Program-made: the position numbers and the translations under genes
Source of the DNA: CAZGKX01 sp964525945
Lineage (GTDB): Bacteria; Pseudomonadota; Gammaproteobacteria; Legionellales; Legionellaceae
Length of the DNA: 27,846 nucleotides
Direction of reading: 5' to 3'
Assembly (NCBI GenBank): GCA_964525945.1
Contig: CAZGKX010000035.1
Span: 1-27,846 of the forward strand
Part shown: in pieces, positions 15,226-22,682 of the stretch
Layout: every line of letters begins with the position of its first letter
How positions within the stretch are numbered: the first letter of the stretch is position 1
Notes under the pieces: model-generated
What the model was told of the DNA's origin: nothing
Seen by the model: only the letters and a program-made list of their open reading frames with translations
Database searches by the model: none

Positions 15226-15848
15226 AAATTAAATCACGTCGCAGCATCGCTTTTCGAAGTTATTTGCTGGCTGGCTTGGGCGTATGGTTGCCCATCATTG
15301 TCACGTTTTTGATTCTGCGTTTTATTGTTGATTTACTTGACAGAACCATGGCGCTTTTGCCCACTGCTTACCATCCTGAGCAATTGATTGGTGTTCATTT
15401 GCCGGGCTTAGGGGTTTTGTTGTCGTTGGTGCTGTTGTTAATAACAGGGATCATCGCCACAAATTTTTTGGGCCAAAGGGTTTTTAGATGGAGTGAACGC
15501 ATACTGGATAAAATTCCATTGGTGCGCTCTATTTACAATGCAACGAAGCAAATGATTGAGGCTATTTTTGCTACAAACAGTGCCGCATTTCGTAAGGTTC
15601 TGTTGGTGGAATATCCTCGCAAAGGGATGTGGAGCATAGCGTTTCAGACGGGAGTTGCTGATAACAGTTTGAATGAAGGCACGGGGCAAGAAATGTTATC
15701 TATTTTTATTCCGACAACCCCTAATCCAACATCGGGCTTTTTACTCTATGTGCCTAAAAGCGAAGCCATTGAGTTGTCCATGACGATTGAGGAAGCGTTG
15801 AAGCTTGTTATTTCGTTAGGGGTCATGCAAATGGCAGAAAAAAAATAA
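15222..15848 (+). CDS. DUF502 family membrane protein
   Basis: A 208-residue inner-membrane protein with two hydrophobic segments, about residues 13-35 (LLAGLGVWLPIIVTFLILRF) and 56-80 (LGVLLSLVLLLITGIIATNF). Conserved DUF502 features follow: IPLVRSIYNATKQ, RKVLLVEYPRKGMWSIAFQTG, and IFIPTTPNPTSGFLLYVPKS. Its biochemical function is unknown; plant relatives (LCV/COV1) affect vascular patterning, which says little about bacteria. The start is TTG at 15222, overlapping the FmdB stop, after GGGTGAAA, so its translation is probably coupled. aspS follows 30 bases on. Confidence 0.9.
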   Translation: MKIKSRRSIAFRSYLLAGLGVWLPIIVTFLILRFIVDLLDRTMALLPTAYHPEQLIGVHLPGLGVLLSLVLLLITGIIATNFLGQRVFRWSERILDKIPLVRSIYNATKQMIEAIFATNSAAFRKVLLVEYPRKGMWSIAFQTGVADNSLNEGTGQEMLSIFIPTTPNPTSGFLLYVPKSEAIELSMTIEEALKLVISLGVMQMAEKK

Positions 15849-15878
15849 ATTTATTAATCTAAAACAGGTGGCGTTATT

Positions 15879-17660
15879 ATGAGATCAAACTATTGCACTG
15901 AAATAAATGAATCGATGATTGGAACTGCGATTACAGTGTGTGGTTGGGTGCATAATCGACGCGATCACGGGGGTGTTATTTTTCTGGATGTCCGCGATAG
16001 CTCCGGCTTGGTGCAAGTGGTTTATGAACCCGAGCAATCAGCGACGTTCACAATGGCTGAAAAATTACGTCATGAATTTGTTATTCAAGTCACAGGCCAT
16101 GTGCGAATACGCCCCAATGGTATGATCAACGATAAAATGAAAACAGGGCGCATTGAAATTGTAGGCACCGCATTAGACATTCTGAACGAAGCGCAAACCC
16201 CACCTTTTTTACCCGATGAGCACCAATCAGTCAGCGAAGATCTACGCTATCGCTACCGTTATTTGGATTTGCGCCGCAAGGACATGCAAGGCAATTTAAG
16301 GTTGCGGCATCACTTGACCCGCTGCATCAGAAATTATCTGAATGAAAAAGATTTTGTGGATATTGAGACCCCGATGTTGACAAAAGCAACCCCTGAAGGT
16401 GCACGTGATTATTTGGTCCCATCTCGCGTTCATCCTGGGCAATTTTATGCATTGCCTCAGTCCCCGCAGCTGTTTAAACAATTATTAATGATGTCTGGTT
16501 TTGACAAATACTACCAAATCGTTCGGTGTTTTCGGGATGAAGATTTGCGAGCAGATAGACAACCTGAATTTACACAGCTTGATATTGAAATGGCTTTTAT
16601 TGATGAATCCCATGTAATAACCCTTATTGAAGGCATGTTGCAAAAGGTTTTTCAAGATATTCTTCACGTTGAATTACCCGCGAATTTACCCAAAATGACG
16701 TATGCCGAAGCAATGCGCCGTTTTGGTAGCGATAAACCTGATTTGCGCAATCCTTTAGAGCTGGTTGATGTCGACGATTTAGTGCGTGACTGTGATTTTA
16801 AAGTATTTTCTACGGCAGCAGCAGATGCTGGATGCCGAGTGGTTGCTTTAAAGTTACCAAATGGCTGCGCGTTGCCACGTTCTGCCTTGGATGCGTATGG
16901 CAATTTTGTGGGTATTTATGGCGCCAAAGGGCTGGCGTACATCAAAGTCAATGATAGGCAGCAGGGGATGCAAGGTTTGCAATCACCCATTATTAAATTT
17001 TTATCCGAACAACATGTCAATGGTATTCTTGATCGGGTGAATGCACAAAATGGCGATGTTGTTTTCTTCGGTGCGGATAAAACCACAATCGTCAATGAAT
17101 CCATGGGTGCTTTACGCATTAAACTAGGTCAGGACTGTAATTTGCTTGAAAAAGGTTGGCGTTTGGTTTGGATCATTGATTGGCCAATGTTTGAGGTCGA
17201 CAACAAGACCAATAAGCTGCAGGCCATGCATCATCCATTCACATCCCCCCAGCAATTATCGGAATCAGCATTATTGTCCAACCCTACAGGGACATTAGCG
17301 AAAGCCTATGACATTGTGATCAATGGTTATGAAATTGGTGGTGGTTCTATTCGTATTCATAATCCACAGTTGCAACAAACGGTTTTTGGTATGCTGGGAA
17401 TCGCTGAAGAAGAAGCGCAAGAAAAATTTGGTTTCTTATTGGATGCGTTGCAAGTGGGTTGCCCTCCCCATGGCGGAATTGCTTTGGGGATTGATCGATT
17501 GGCCATGTTGTTGACAGCATCAACATCCATCCGTGATGTGATTGCATTTCCTAAAACACAATCGGCATCTTGCTTGCTAACAAGCGCTCCAGCCAATGTG
17601 GGTCATGCACAATTGACAGAGTTGGGAATACGCATTGCAGCCACAGCTCAAACCAAGTAG
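15879..17660 (+). CDS. aspS: Aspartyl-tRNA synthetase
   Basis: AspRS attaches aspartate to tRNA-Asp in the cytosol. The 593-residue product is the bacterial type. It has an N-terminal OB-fold anticodon-binding domain (VCGWVHNRRDHGGVIFLDVRD), then the class II core with IETPMLTKATPEGARDYLVPSR, the flipping loop and QSPQLFKQLLM, motif 2 FRDEDLRADRQPEFTQLDIE, an inserted GAD domain (about residues 290-400), and motif 3 GGIALGIDRLAMLL. The length equals that of E. coli AspRS (590). An AGGTGG ribosome binding site precedes the ATG. Whether it is discriminating or also charges tRNA-Asn cannot be decided here. Its last 26 bases overlap mutH. Confidence 0.97.
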   Translation: MRSNYCTEINESMIGTAITVCGWVHNRRDHGGVIFLDVRDSSGLVQVVYEPEQSATFTMAEKLRHEFVIQVTGHVRIRPNGMINDKMKTGRIEIVGTALDILNEAQTPPFLPDEHQSVSEDLRYRYRYLDLRRKDMQGNLRLRHHLTRCIRNYLNEKDFVDIETPMLTKATPEGARDYLVPSRVHPGQFYALPQSPQLFKQLLMMSGFDKYYQIVRCFRDEDLRADRQPEFTQLDIEMAFIDESHVITLIEGMLQKVFQDILHVELPANLPKMTYAEAMRRFGSDKPDLRNPLELVDVDDLVRDCDFKVFSTAAADAGCRVVALKLPNGCALPRSALDAYGNFVGIYGAKGLAYIKVNDRQQGMQGLQSPIIKFLSEQHVNGILDRVNAQNGDVVFFGADKTTIVNESMGALRIKLGQDCNLLEKGWRLVWIIDWPMFEVDNKTNKLQAMHHPFTSPQQLSESALLSNPTGTLAKAYDIVINGYEIGGGSIRIHNPQLQQTVFGMLGIAEEEAQEKFGFLLDALQVGCPPHGGIALGIDRLAMLLTASTSIRDVIAFPKTQSASCLLTSAPANVGHAQLTELGIRIAATAQTK

Positions 17661-18306
17661 TCCCCCAGCAACAGAGCGGGAACTCTTGGCCCGTTGCCAA
17701 TCGATTGCAGGGTTAACCTTGTCGCAATTGGCAACGGGTTTGCAACTTGCCATCCCCGATAATCCCTTGCAACGCAAGGGGTGGATAGGCCAAGCCATTG
17801 AGTTGGCGCTTGGCTCTACGGCTAAAAATAAAGCGGCCCCTGATTTTTGTGAGTTGGGGATTGAATTAAAAACATTGCCTTTGCATGGCAATGGCATGCC
17901 GGCTGAATCAACTTTTGTCACCTCCATTCCTTTGTTGACGATTCATCAACAAACTTGGAAAACCTCACAATGCTTTGCTAAATTAAAACGGGTGCTGTGG
18001 ATGCCTGTTGAAGGTGATGTTCAAATTTCTTTTGCACACCGCCGCATTGGGCAAGCGCTCTTATGGTCTCCATCGCAGCAAGAAGAAGCTATTCTTGGCA
18101 ATGATTGGGCAGAGCTGACGTGGATGATCACGACGGGCAGAGTGGCTGAAATAAACGCCACGATGGGCGAGTACTTGCAAATCCGGCCAAAAGCCTCGAA
18201 CGCCAAAGCGCTGTGTTTTGGTTTTGATGAGCAAGGCAACAAAATCCAAACATTGCCGCGAGGATTTTATTTGAGAAGTCGATTTACTGCTACCATTCTG
18301 AAATAA
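17635..18306 (+). CDS. mutH: DNA mismatch repair endonuclease MutH
   Basis: MutH nicks the unmethylated strand at hemimethylated GATC sites when activated by MutS-MutL. The 223-residue protein matches the family throughout: RKGWIGQAIELALG, the catalytic D-x6-E-x-K in DFCELGIELKT, LKRVLWMPVEGD, QALLWSPSQQEE, MGEYLQIRPKASNAKAL and LPRGFYLRSRFT. All three catalytic residues are present. The start is a TTG at 17635 after GGGA, overlapping the aspS end by 26 bases. MutH presence implies methyl-directed repair and a Dam-type methylase elsewhere in the genome. Confidence 0.95.
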   Translation: MQPQLKPSSPPATERELLARCQSIAGLTLSQLATGLQLAIPDNPLQRKGWIGQAIELALGSTAKNKAAPDFCELGIELKTLPLHGNGMPAESTFVTSIPLLTIHQQTWKTSQCFAKLKRVLWMPVEGDVQISFAHRRIGQALLWSPSQQEEAILGNDWAELTWMITTGRVAEINATMGEYLQIRPKASNAKALCFGFDEQGNKIQTLPRGFYLRSRFTATILK

Positions 18307-18364
18307 GTATAGATATGATAACAGAAGCCTTGGGTTTCATGGACCTCACTCTAAGAGACATATT

Positions 18365-19099
18365 TTGATTTGGGAAGAGCAAGCAAATAAATACCATGCA
18401 TTGGATGAATGGTTTAAAACGCCACAGGGCTACTGCGTTGCGCAAGCATTTGCTCGAGAATTAAATGCAGTTGCGGATCGATTGCAGGGAAATAATTTGT
18501 TGCAAATCGGCAATTGCGGTGAAAACCCTTGGCTCACTTCCCTGCGGTTTCGCCAAAAATGGTTGATCACCCCTTGTATGGATGATGGTCGCGCGGCAAT
18601 TTTTTCATCCCTTAATCACTTACCGTTTGAAAAAAACAGTGTGGATTGTGTTTTCGCACCACTCATGTTGGAAGCTTTTGCGCACGATAAAAGTCCTATT
18701 GATGAAATTGATCGCATATTAAAACCCATGGGGTTTATTGTTTTTTTTGGAATCAACCCTTGGAGTTTTTGGGGTGCTGCTTTGCATTGGGGGCGACTGG
18801 CTTGTTTTGGGGATGCATCAGCAACATTGAGCTCTTCGTTGTCTATAAAACGGGCAATGCTGCACCGTGGCTATGAGCAATGCTTTTTAAATAGTTTTTA
18901 TTTTATTCCCCCTGTAAACAACAAACGCTTGATTCAACGATTGGAGTTTTTTAACGAAATGGGAAGAATGCTTTGTCCATTTCCTGCGGGCTTCTNNNNN
19001 NNNNNCTTCTATTGTTTTATTGTGCAAAAAAATCAATGGTGTAAACCAACCCCTATTTATCAGCGTTCCCGGACTGATTTTAATTTTGCACGTGCTTAA
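18365..19099 (+). CDS. Class I SAM-dependent methyltransferase, YafS-like, with an N gap
   Basis: About 244 residues. The SAM-binding region is degenerate at motif I (LLQIGNCGENPW), as in the YafS-type family of E. coli. It is followed by LNHLPFEKNSVDCVFAPLMLEAF, EIDRILKPMGFIVFFGINPWSFWG and CPFPAGF before ten N at 18996-19005; the frame continues in register (FYCFIVQKN). Start is a TTG at 18365 after AAGAGA; no in-frame ATG fits. The substrate is unknown. In E. coli yafS lies next to gloB and rnhA, which are not here. I considered BioC, since bioC is otherwise missing, but the INPWSFWG and FPAGF motifs point to YafS. Confidence 0.8.
   Translation: MIWEEQANKYHALDEWFKTPQGYCVAQAFARELNAVADRLQGNNLLQIGNCGENPWLTSLRFRQKWLITPCMDDGRAAIFSSLNHLPFEKNSVDCVFAPLMLEAFAHDKSPIDEIDRILKPMGFIVFFGINPWSFWGAALHWGRLACFGDASATLSSSLSIKRAMLHRGYEQCFLNSFYFIPPVNNKRLIQRLEFFNEMGRMLCPFPAGFXXXXFYCFIVQKNQWCKPTPIYQRSRTDFNFARA
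18996..19005. other. Assembly gap (10 N) inside the methyltransferase gene
   Basis: Ten N. Here the flanking frames agree, so the length may be right or wrong by a multiple of three. Confidence 0.95.
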
Positions 19100-19219
19100 C
19101 CATTACGGCTAAAACGCGCATGTCCCGCCTTTACAGAATCGGATCAAAAACAAGACAAGTATGGTGAAGTTTAATCAATTTCTTCAAAGATATCTTGCCC
19201 ATCCTGCACGAATTATGTC

Positions 19220-19225
19220 TATAAT
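19220..19225 (+). promoter_or_regulatory. Candidate -10 box for the 19255 gene
   Basis: Consensus TATAAT at 19220-19225, 30 bases before the ATG. The best -35 candidate is TTGCCC at 19195-19200 with a long 19-base spacer. Confidence 0.4.
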
Positions 19226-19254
19226 TAAATAACTATGATTGATTCGAGGTTGCT

Positions 19255-19698
19255 ATGCTTTATATACAAATACCAGAGGGCATGGTGTTTCAAAAATTGA
19301 AGTTTGATGATGAGACCGAGGGCGACTATTTTGTGTCCATGACGGATCCGTCGCAACACATTTCAATTCAGGCCGCGGTCTATGAGTTTTTAACATCGCA
19401 CGATGAACAAGGTAATGTGATGAATTTGCTCTTGAGTAAACGTAGGTTGAATAAAGGAAATGTTTTAGAATACAGAACAAATCAGAATGGCTTATTACCA
19501 ACGGAATATTATCGCGTGAAGGAAGCTATTTCTTCTGTGTCTGTGCCTGGGCCTGCGTCTGTATCTTTAGCGACAAGACCCGCATGGTTTGCTCAAACTA
19601 CCCCTCTTACTGAATCTCGAAGGAATAAATTGGAGGAGAAAAGAAAAGCACAACGCGAGGATCGCAGGCATATCGGTGATAGTCCTAAAGCCACTTAG
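19255..19698 (+). CDS. Hypothetical protein, 147 residues
   Basis: I do not recognise this protein. The ATG at 19255 follows a GAGG ribosome binding site and a consensus -10 box, so it is probably a real gene. The first 95 residues look like a compact alpha/beta domain (LYIQIPEGMVFQKLKFDDE, HISIQAAVYEFLTS). A Ser/Pro/Val linker follows near residues 92-110. The C-terminal 35 residues are strongly basic and charged (RRNKLEEKRKAQREDRRHIG), predicted helical. There is no signal peptide or membrane segment. It precedes the DUF1820 gene but has its own spacing and promoter. A charged, flexible C-terminus is seen in some secreted effectors, but this is weak evidence. Confidence 0.6.
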   Translation: MLYIQIPEGMVFQKLKFDDETEGDYFVSMTDPSQHISIQAAVYEFLTSHDEQGNVMNLLLSKRRLNKGNVLEYRTNQNGLLPTEYYRVKEAISSVSVPGPASVSLATRPAWFAQTTPLTESRRNKLEEKRKAQREDRRHIGDSPKAT

Positions 19699-19789
19699 AA
19701 CAGCAAATTGTTTAAATTCCAAAGACGATTTTATTTTGTCCAATCCCTCAAAAAGAATGATTCGATTATTAATTTGAATGTTCCTCAGG

Positions 19790-19795
19790 TATAAT
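19790..19795 (+). promoter_or_regulatory. Candidate -10 box for the DUF1820-hpt pair
   Basis: Consensus TATAAT at 19790-19795, 49 bases before the DUF1820 ATG. A TTATTA at 19766-19771 would be a poor -35 with 18-base spacing. Confidence 0.4.
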
Positions 19796-19844
19796 ATAAA
19801 ACTGCTTTGCCATGTGGAATTTGCGATCTGAAATTAGGTTGAAT

Positions 19845-20168
19845 ATGAGTAAAAAAACATTATTTAGAATAACGTTCTCTTACCTGGATGCCATTTATGA
19901 AATTTATGCGCGTAGGGTCAGTGAAAGCGATTTGTTTGGTTTTTTGGTGGTGGAAGAGCTTATATTTGGTGAAAACTCATCCGTTGTTGTTGACCCCTCC
20001 GAAGAACGGTTAAAGCTAGAGTTTAATAGTGTCAAACGTACTTACATACCCATGCATGCGATCTTTCGTATCGATGAAGTTGACAAGCAAGGGGTTGCGA
20101 AAGTTAGAGATAAATCACTCGATTCAAACAAAGTAAGTATGTTCCCAGTTCCAGGGAAAAAAGAGTAG
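19845..20168 (+). CDS. DUF1820 family protein
   Basis: A 107-residue soluble protein. Diagnostic stretches are IYEIYARRVSESDLFGFLVVEEL, VVVDPSEERLKLEF and RTYIPMHAIFRIDEVDKQG, which closely match the gammaproteobacterial DUF1820 family known from Pseudomonas. The function is unknown. I choose the ATG at 19845 (MSKKTLFRITF), which matches family N-termini; the frame is open from 19812 but has no better start. It lies 22 bases upstream of the hypoxanthine phosphoribosyltransferase gene on the same strand and is probably cotranscribed with it. Confidence 0.88.
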   Translation: MSKKTLFRITFSYLDAIYEIYARRVSESDLFGFLVVEELIFGENSSVVVDPSEERLKLEFNSVKRTYIPMHAIFRIDEVDKQGVAKVRDKSLDSNKVSMFPVPGKKE

Positions 20169-20190
20169 ACCCATAACATTAGGAAGATCC

Positions 20191-20751
20191 ATGTCAATAC
20201 CTCATAAAATTCAAGAAGTGTACGAAAAGTCGACACAACTATACACCACCAAAGAAGTTGAAGCGGCATTGGATAGGATGGCGATTAATATTCACCAGCA
20301 GCTGCATGATAAAAATCCTGTTCTTTTATGCGTGATGATTGGTGGTATGGTGCCCATGGGTAACTTATTACCTCGTTTAGATTTTCCTTTGGAAGTGGAT
20401 TATGTCCATGCCACCCGTTATCGTGGTGAATTAAAAGGTGGTGAATTGCATTGGAAAGTAAAACCCACCATTGATCTGAGTGACCGCACGGTTTTAATCG
20501 TGGACGATATTTTGGATGGCGGCGTAACATTGGCAGCGATCATTAAAGAAGTGTCCAACATGGGCGCCAAAGAAGTGTTCAGTGCGGTGTTGGTCGATAA
20601 GCATCAAAAACGGGTAGAAAATGGTTTGAAAGAAGCTGATTTTGTGGGTTTGCAAGTGGAGGATCATTACATCTTTGGTTATGGCATGGATTATAATGAA
20701 TACCTACGCAATGCCCCCGGCATCTTCATTGCTGCGCCTGAGCATTCTTAA
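20191..20751 (+). CDS. hpt: Hypoxanthine-guanine phosphoribosyltransferase
   Basis: This purine salvage enzyme joins hypoxanthine or guanine to PRPP, forming IMP or GMP. The PRPP-binding motif is VLIVDDILDGGVTLAAI. Other family features are the PPi loop in VMIGGMVPMG, YVHATRYRGELKGGELHWKVKP and a C-terminal VGLQVEDHYIFGYGMDYNEY base-binding region. The length of 186 residues is close to Pseudomonas-type Hpt. The ATG at 20191 has GGAAG as ribosome binding site. A bidirectional terminator follows directly. The exact base preference cannot be read from the sequence. Confidence 0.92.
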   Translation: MSIPHKIQEVYEKSTQLYTTKEVEAALDRMAINIHQQLHDKNPVLLCVMIGGMVPMGNLLPRLDFPLEVDYVHATRYRGELKGGELHWKVKPTIDLSDRTVLIVDDILDGGVTLAAIIKEVSNMGAKEVFSAVLVDKHQKRVENGLKEADFVGLQVEDHYIFGYGMDYNEYLRNAPGIFIAAPEHS

Positions 20752-20769
20752 ATCGTCACTCGATTTTAC

Positions 20770-20797
20770 AAAGCCCCGTGTTGACGGCGGGGTTTTT
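20770..20797. terminator. Rho-independent terminator between convergent genes
   Basis: Stem CCCCG (20774-20778) with CGGGG (20788-20792), extended by A/G-T pairs, nine-base loop, then TTTTT. It ends hpt on the plus strand; the A-rich left side gives a partial T-run for the opposite gene. Confidence 0.75.
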
Positions 20798-20808
20798 CCA
20801 AATCACCA

Positions 20809-21513
20809 TCATGCCGTGTCTTCTAAGGGGAAATGCTTTAACGCTTGGCTAATTTGTTTGTACAATTCTGGTAGCCAACGCGGTTGAGCAAAAATACTGG
20901 TGGCCGGTTTATCTTTTCTTAGGTCATTCGGTGCAATGATCACTTGCACATGGTGTATACCTACCCGCCGTGTGAGAAGAAACAGTTGATCGATGGCTTT
21001 ATCTCCTACGGCCAAACAACCCACTGACATGGACTTGCCATGTAAAAATATATTATTACCGAGGTTGTTGCGGCCATCTTTGCTGGCTTGCAAGCGATCA
21101 AAATTGTTTGGATAATTGATCATCATCGACAAGTGCATGGAACTGAAAGGATTAAACATGGTTAAACGATAAATTCCTTCAGGAATTTGTCGGTCCCGCT
21201 CTTTAAGTTTAGGGCCTAAGCGTCCACTAAAAGCGGTTAAAGGGTAGGTGTGAATATAACGCCATGGCATGCCTTCATTTTTGGCCCAAAGCTGAATATG
21301 CTGTTCCTTCTTGAACGCTAACAATGCAATTTCTTTGGGGGGATAGGCAACGTGTGCTTTTGCAAACAACGACATCAAATGAGGTTCAGTTTGTAAACCA
21401 TAGCGATGGATGGCATTATCAATTGCATTGTCCCAGTTTATTTTAGGCGCCATCGCATACATGGGAAGCAGATTCAACAGTAATAAAATGGCAATCAATT
21501 GTCGCATAATCAT
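20809..21513 (-). CDS. L,D-transpeptidase family (YkuD/YafK-type) protein
   Basis: A 234-residue exported protein. The N-terminus MIMRQLIAILLLLNLLPMYAMA is a signal peptide (ATG at 21507 is an alternative start). The catalytic motif is IFLHGKSMSVGCLAVGD, with the H-x-n-S-x-G-C arrangement of YkuD enzymes; its form resembles the YafK/DpaA branch (HG..ASVGC.A). Preceding features are FSGRLGPKLKERDRQIPEGIYRL and the SMHLSMMINYPN strand. YkuD enzymes cross-link peptidoglycan or attach or detach lipoproteins through meso-diaminopimelate; DpaA does the last. The substrate here is uncertain. It converges on hpt. No Shine-Dalgarno sequence is evident. Confidence 0.88.
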   Translation of the reverse strand: MIMRQLIAILLLLNLLPMYAMAPKINWDNAIDNAIHRYGLQTEPHLMSLFAKAHVAYPPKEIALLAFKKEQHIQLWAKNEGMPWRYIHTYPLTAFSGRLGPKLKERDRQIPEGIYRLTMFNPFSSMHLSMMINYPNNFDRLQASKDGRNNLGNNIFLHGKSMSVGCLAVGDKAIDQLFLLTRRVGIHHVQVIIAPNDLRKDKPATSIFAQPRWLPELYKQISQALKHFPLEDTA

Positions 21514-21535
21514 GTCTATTATTATGTTGTTACGG

Positions 21536-21564
21536 ATAGTAACAAAAATAATTTATTAGGACAA
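21536..21564 (-). promoter_or_regulatory. Candidate promoter of the L,D-transpeptidase gene, with a palindrome
   Basis: On the minus strand TTGTCC (21564-21559), 17-base spacer, TACTAT (21541-21536). The -10 lies inside the palindrome TGTTAC-N5-GTAACA (21528-21544), which could be an operator or a short hairpin just before the start codon. Confidence 0.4.
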
Positions 21565-21714
21565 TTTAAAGTCATGAATCACCTTCTTATCGGCGTTGAT
21601 TATGAATAAACGCTATATCCTATAGCTCCCTTATACCTTTGCTTTATAATAAACATAACGATCACTACAAATCAAATTTTTCATCGAAACGGGTGCAACT
21701 CTCGTAATATAGAG

Positions 21715-21737
21715 TAGGTTGGGCCTTGGCCCAACAG
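21715..21737. repeat. Short palindromic repeat (GTAGGTTGGGCC type)
   Basis: GTTGGGCC-TT-GGCCCAAC forms perfect 8-base arms with a two-base loop (21718-21735), in the context GTA...AGT. Sequences of the form GTAGGTTGGGCC are common small intergenic repeats in proteobacterial genomes. Confidence 0.5.
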
Positions 21738-21820
21738 TGGCTTCTTTGTTGTACCCATCGAAACTCTAAATAAAATGTGTTATTAGTTAATAGCAAACGT
21801 AAATTTTACAGGGAGTTGTC

Positions 21821-22564
21821 ATGATGTTGAATGGTTTTCGTTCACGTTCCATCAAGCAGTGGCGTGTTGTAACGGGTTTGTTGATGGGCATTACCGTTTA
21901 TTCGAGCATGGTGCATGCGGGTGAGGCACAAGGATTGCGGGGTCAACGTTACTGCGAAGTGATCTTAGCGGAAAAACGCTTGATTTTCGCGGTTTATAAC
22001 ACCATTTTTCTAAACGATTGCCCTGCTGCTTTATGGAATCAATTATCTGAAAACGAATTAAAAAAAGAAACTGGTTCTTATTTTGTGCATTTAAACGGCC
22101 CTCGTTTTTGGATGATAGACGGTTTTACCGATTCCAAATTGATCAATCCCGAACAGCGTTCGTTTGGTGGTATTAAAATGCGCAAGGCAGGACTCCTGCA
22201 TCTTAATTTAAAAACAATTTTATTTGGTGCAACTCCTTATCGAGAACACGCAGTCGATCGAACCACAACTTGGGTTTATGATGCAGGAAAACCGATTTAC
22301 GAATTAATCAGCCCAGACCATGAAGTGTATGTGATGCAGTCGTACAGTGTGCAACAAATACCCCAGACGCAAGCGTCTTTAGGAGAGCTGGCGACTAAAC
22401 TAACGCTTCCAAAAGGCTGGCAATTCCGCACTGGCATTTTACAAAAGCAAGGCCAAATACCCGCCTTCAATAACAAAGCGTACGTTATCCAAGATAATTT
22501 TCAAAACACTTACCAAAAAAGTGCCTCTGATTTGTTAAATTCCAACAGTGAGCCGCGACCGTAA
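21821..22564 (+). CDS. Exported protein of unknown function
   Basis: A 247-residue protein with a signal peptide of about 33 residues (VVTGLLMGITVYSSMVHAG). I do not recognise a named family. The mature part has RYCEVILAEKRLIFAVYNTIFLNDCP with two cysteines that could pair, WMIDGF, GIKMRKAGLLHLNL and a C-terminal region with LPKGWQFRTGIL. It is probably periplasmic or extracellular. The start follows a GGGAG site. The stop codon and the last residues (SEPRP) are supplied by the second copy of the REP-like repeat at 22550-22573, so the native C-terminus may have been replaced by that insertion. The neighbours on both sides are divergent or convergent, so it is a single-gene unit. Confidence 0.75.
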   Translation: MMLNGFRSRSIKQWRVVTGLLMGITVYSSMVHAGEAQGLRGQRYCEVILAEKRLIFAVYNTIFLNDCPAALWNQLSENELKKETGSYFVHLNGPRFWMIDGFTDSKLINPEQRSFGGIKMRKAGLLHLNLKTILFGATPYREHAVDRTTTWVYDAGKPIYELISPDHEVYVMQSYSVQQIPQTQASLGELATKLTLPKGWQFRTGILQKQGQIPAFNNKAYVIQDNFQNTYQKSASDLLNSNSEPRP

Positions 22565-22573
22565 GGAAGCGGA
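22550..22573. repeat. REP-like interspersed repeat, copy 2
   Basis: GAGCCGCGACCGTAAGG followed by AAGCGGA, identical in 23 of 24 positions to 1455-1478 and in the same orientation. It overlaps the 3' end of the exported-protein gene and contributes its stop codon (22562-22564). Confidence 0.65.
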
Positions 22574-22615
22574 AACTCAGGCAAGGAAAGGCAAATCCTC
22601 CAGATTAAAATGCCT

Positions 22616-22654
22616 AAAAAAAACAGGTGTCGCGCTTTTGGCACAACACCTGTT
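22616..22654 (-). terminator. Rho-independent terminator of the VWA gene
   Basis: AACAGGTGT (22622-22630) and ACACCTGTT (22646-22654) are perfect 9-base arms. The run of eight A at 22616-22623 gives a T-tract on the minus strand after the stem. It lies 29 bases after the VWA stop codon. Confidence 0.8.
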
Positions 22655-22682
22655 GTTCAAAGAACTATTTGCAAAATAAAAT

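Larger units (their letters stand above)
21514..21820. other. Divergent intergenic region
   Basis: This 307-base stretch contains no credible gene. It holds the transpeptidase promoter and palindrome at its left end and the GTTGGGCC palindrome at 21715-21737. The ribosome binding site GGGAG of the next gene is at its right end. Confidence 0.6.

Noticed and set aside
18365..19099. The methyltransferase as the missing BioC
   Set aside because: Its INPWSFWG and FPAGF motifs and degenerate motif I match the YafS type, not BioC.
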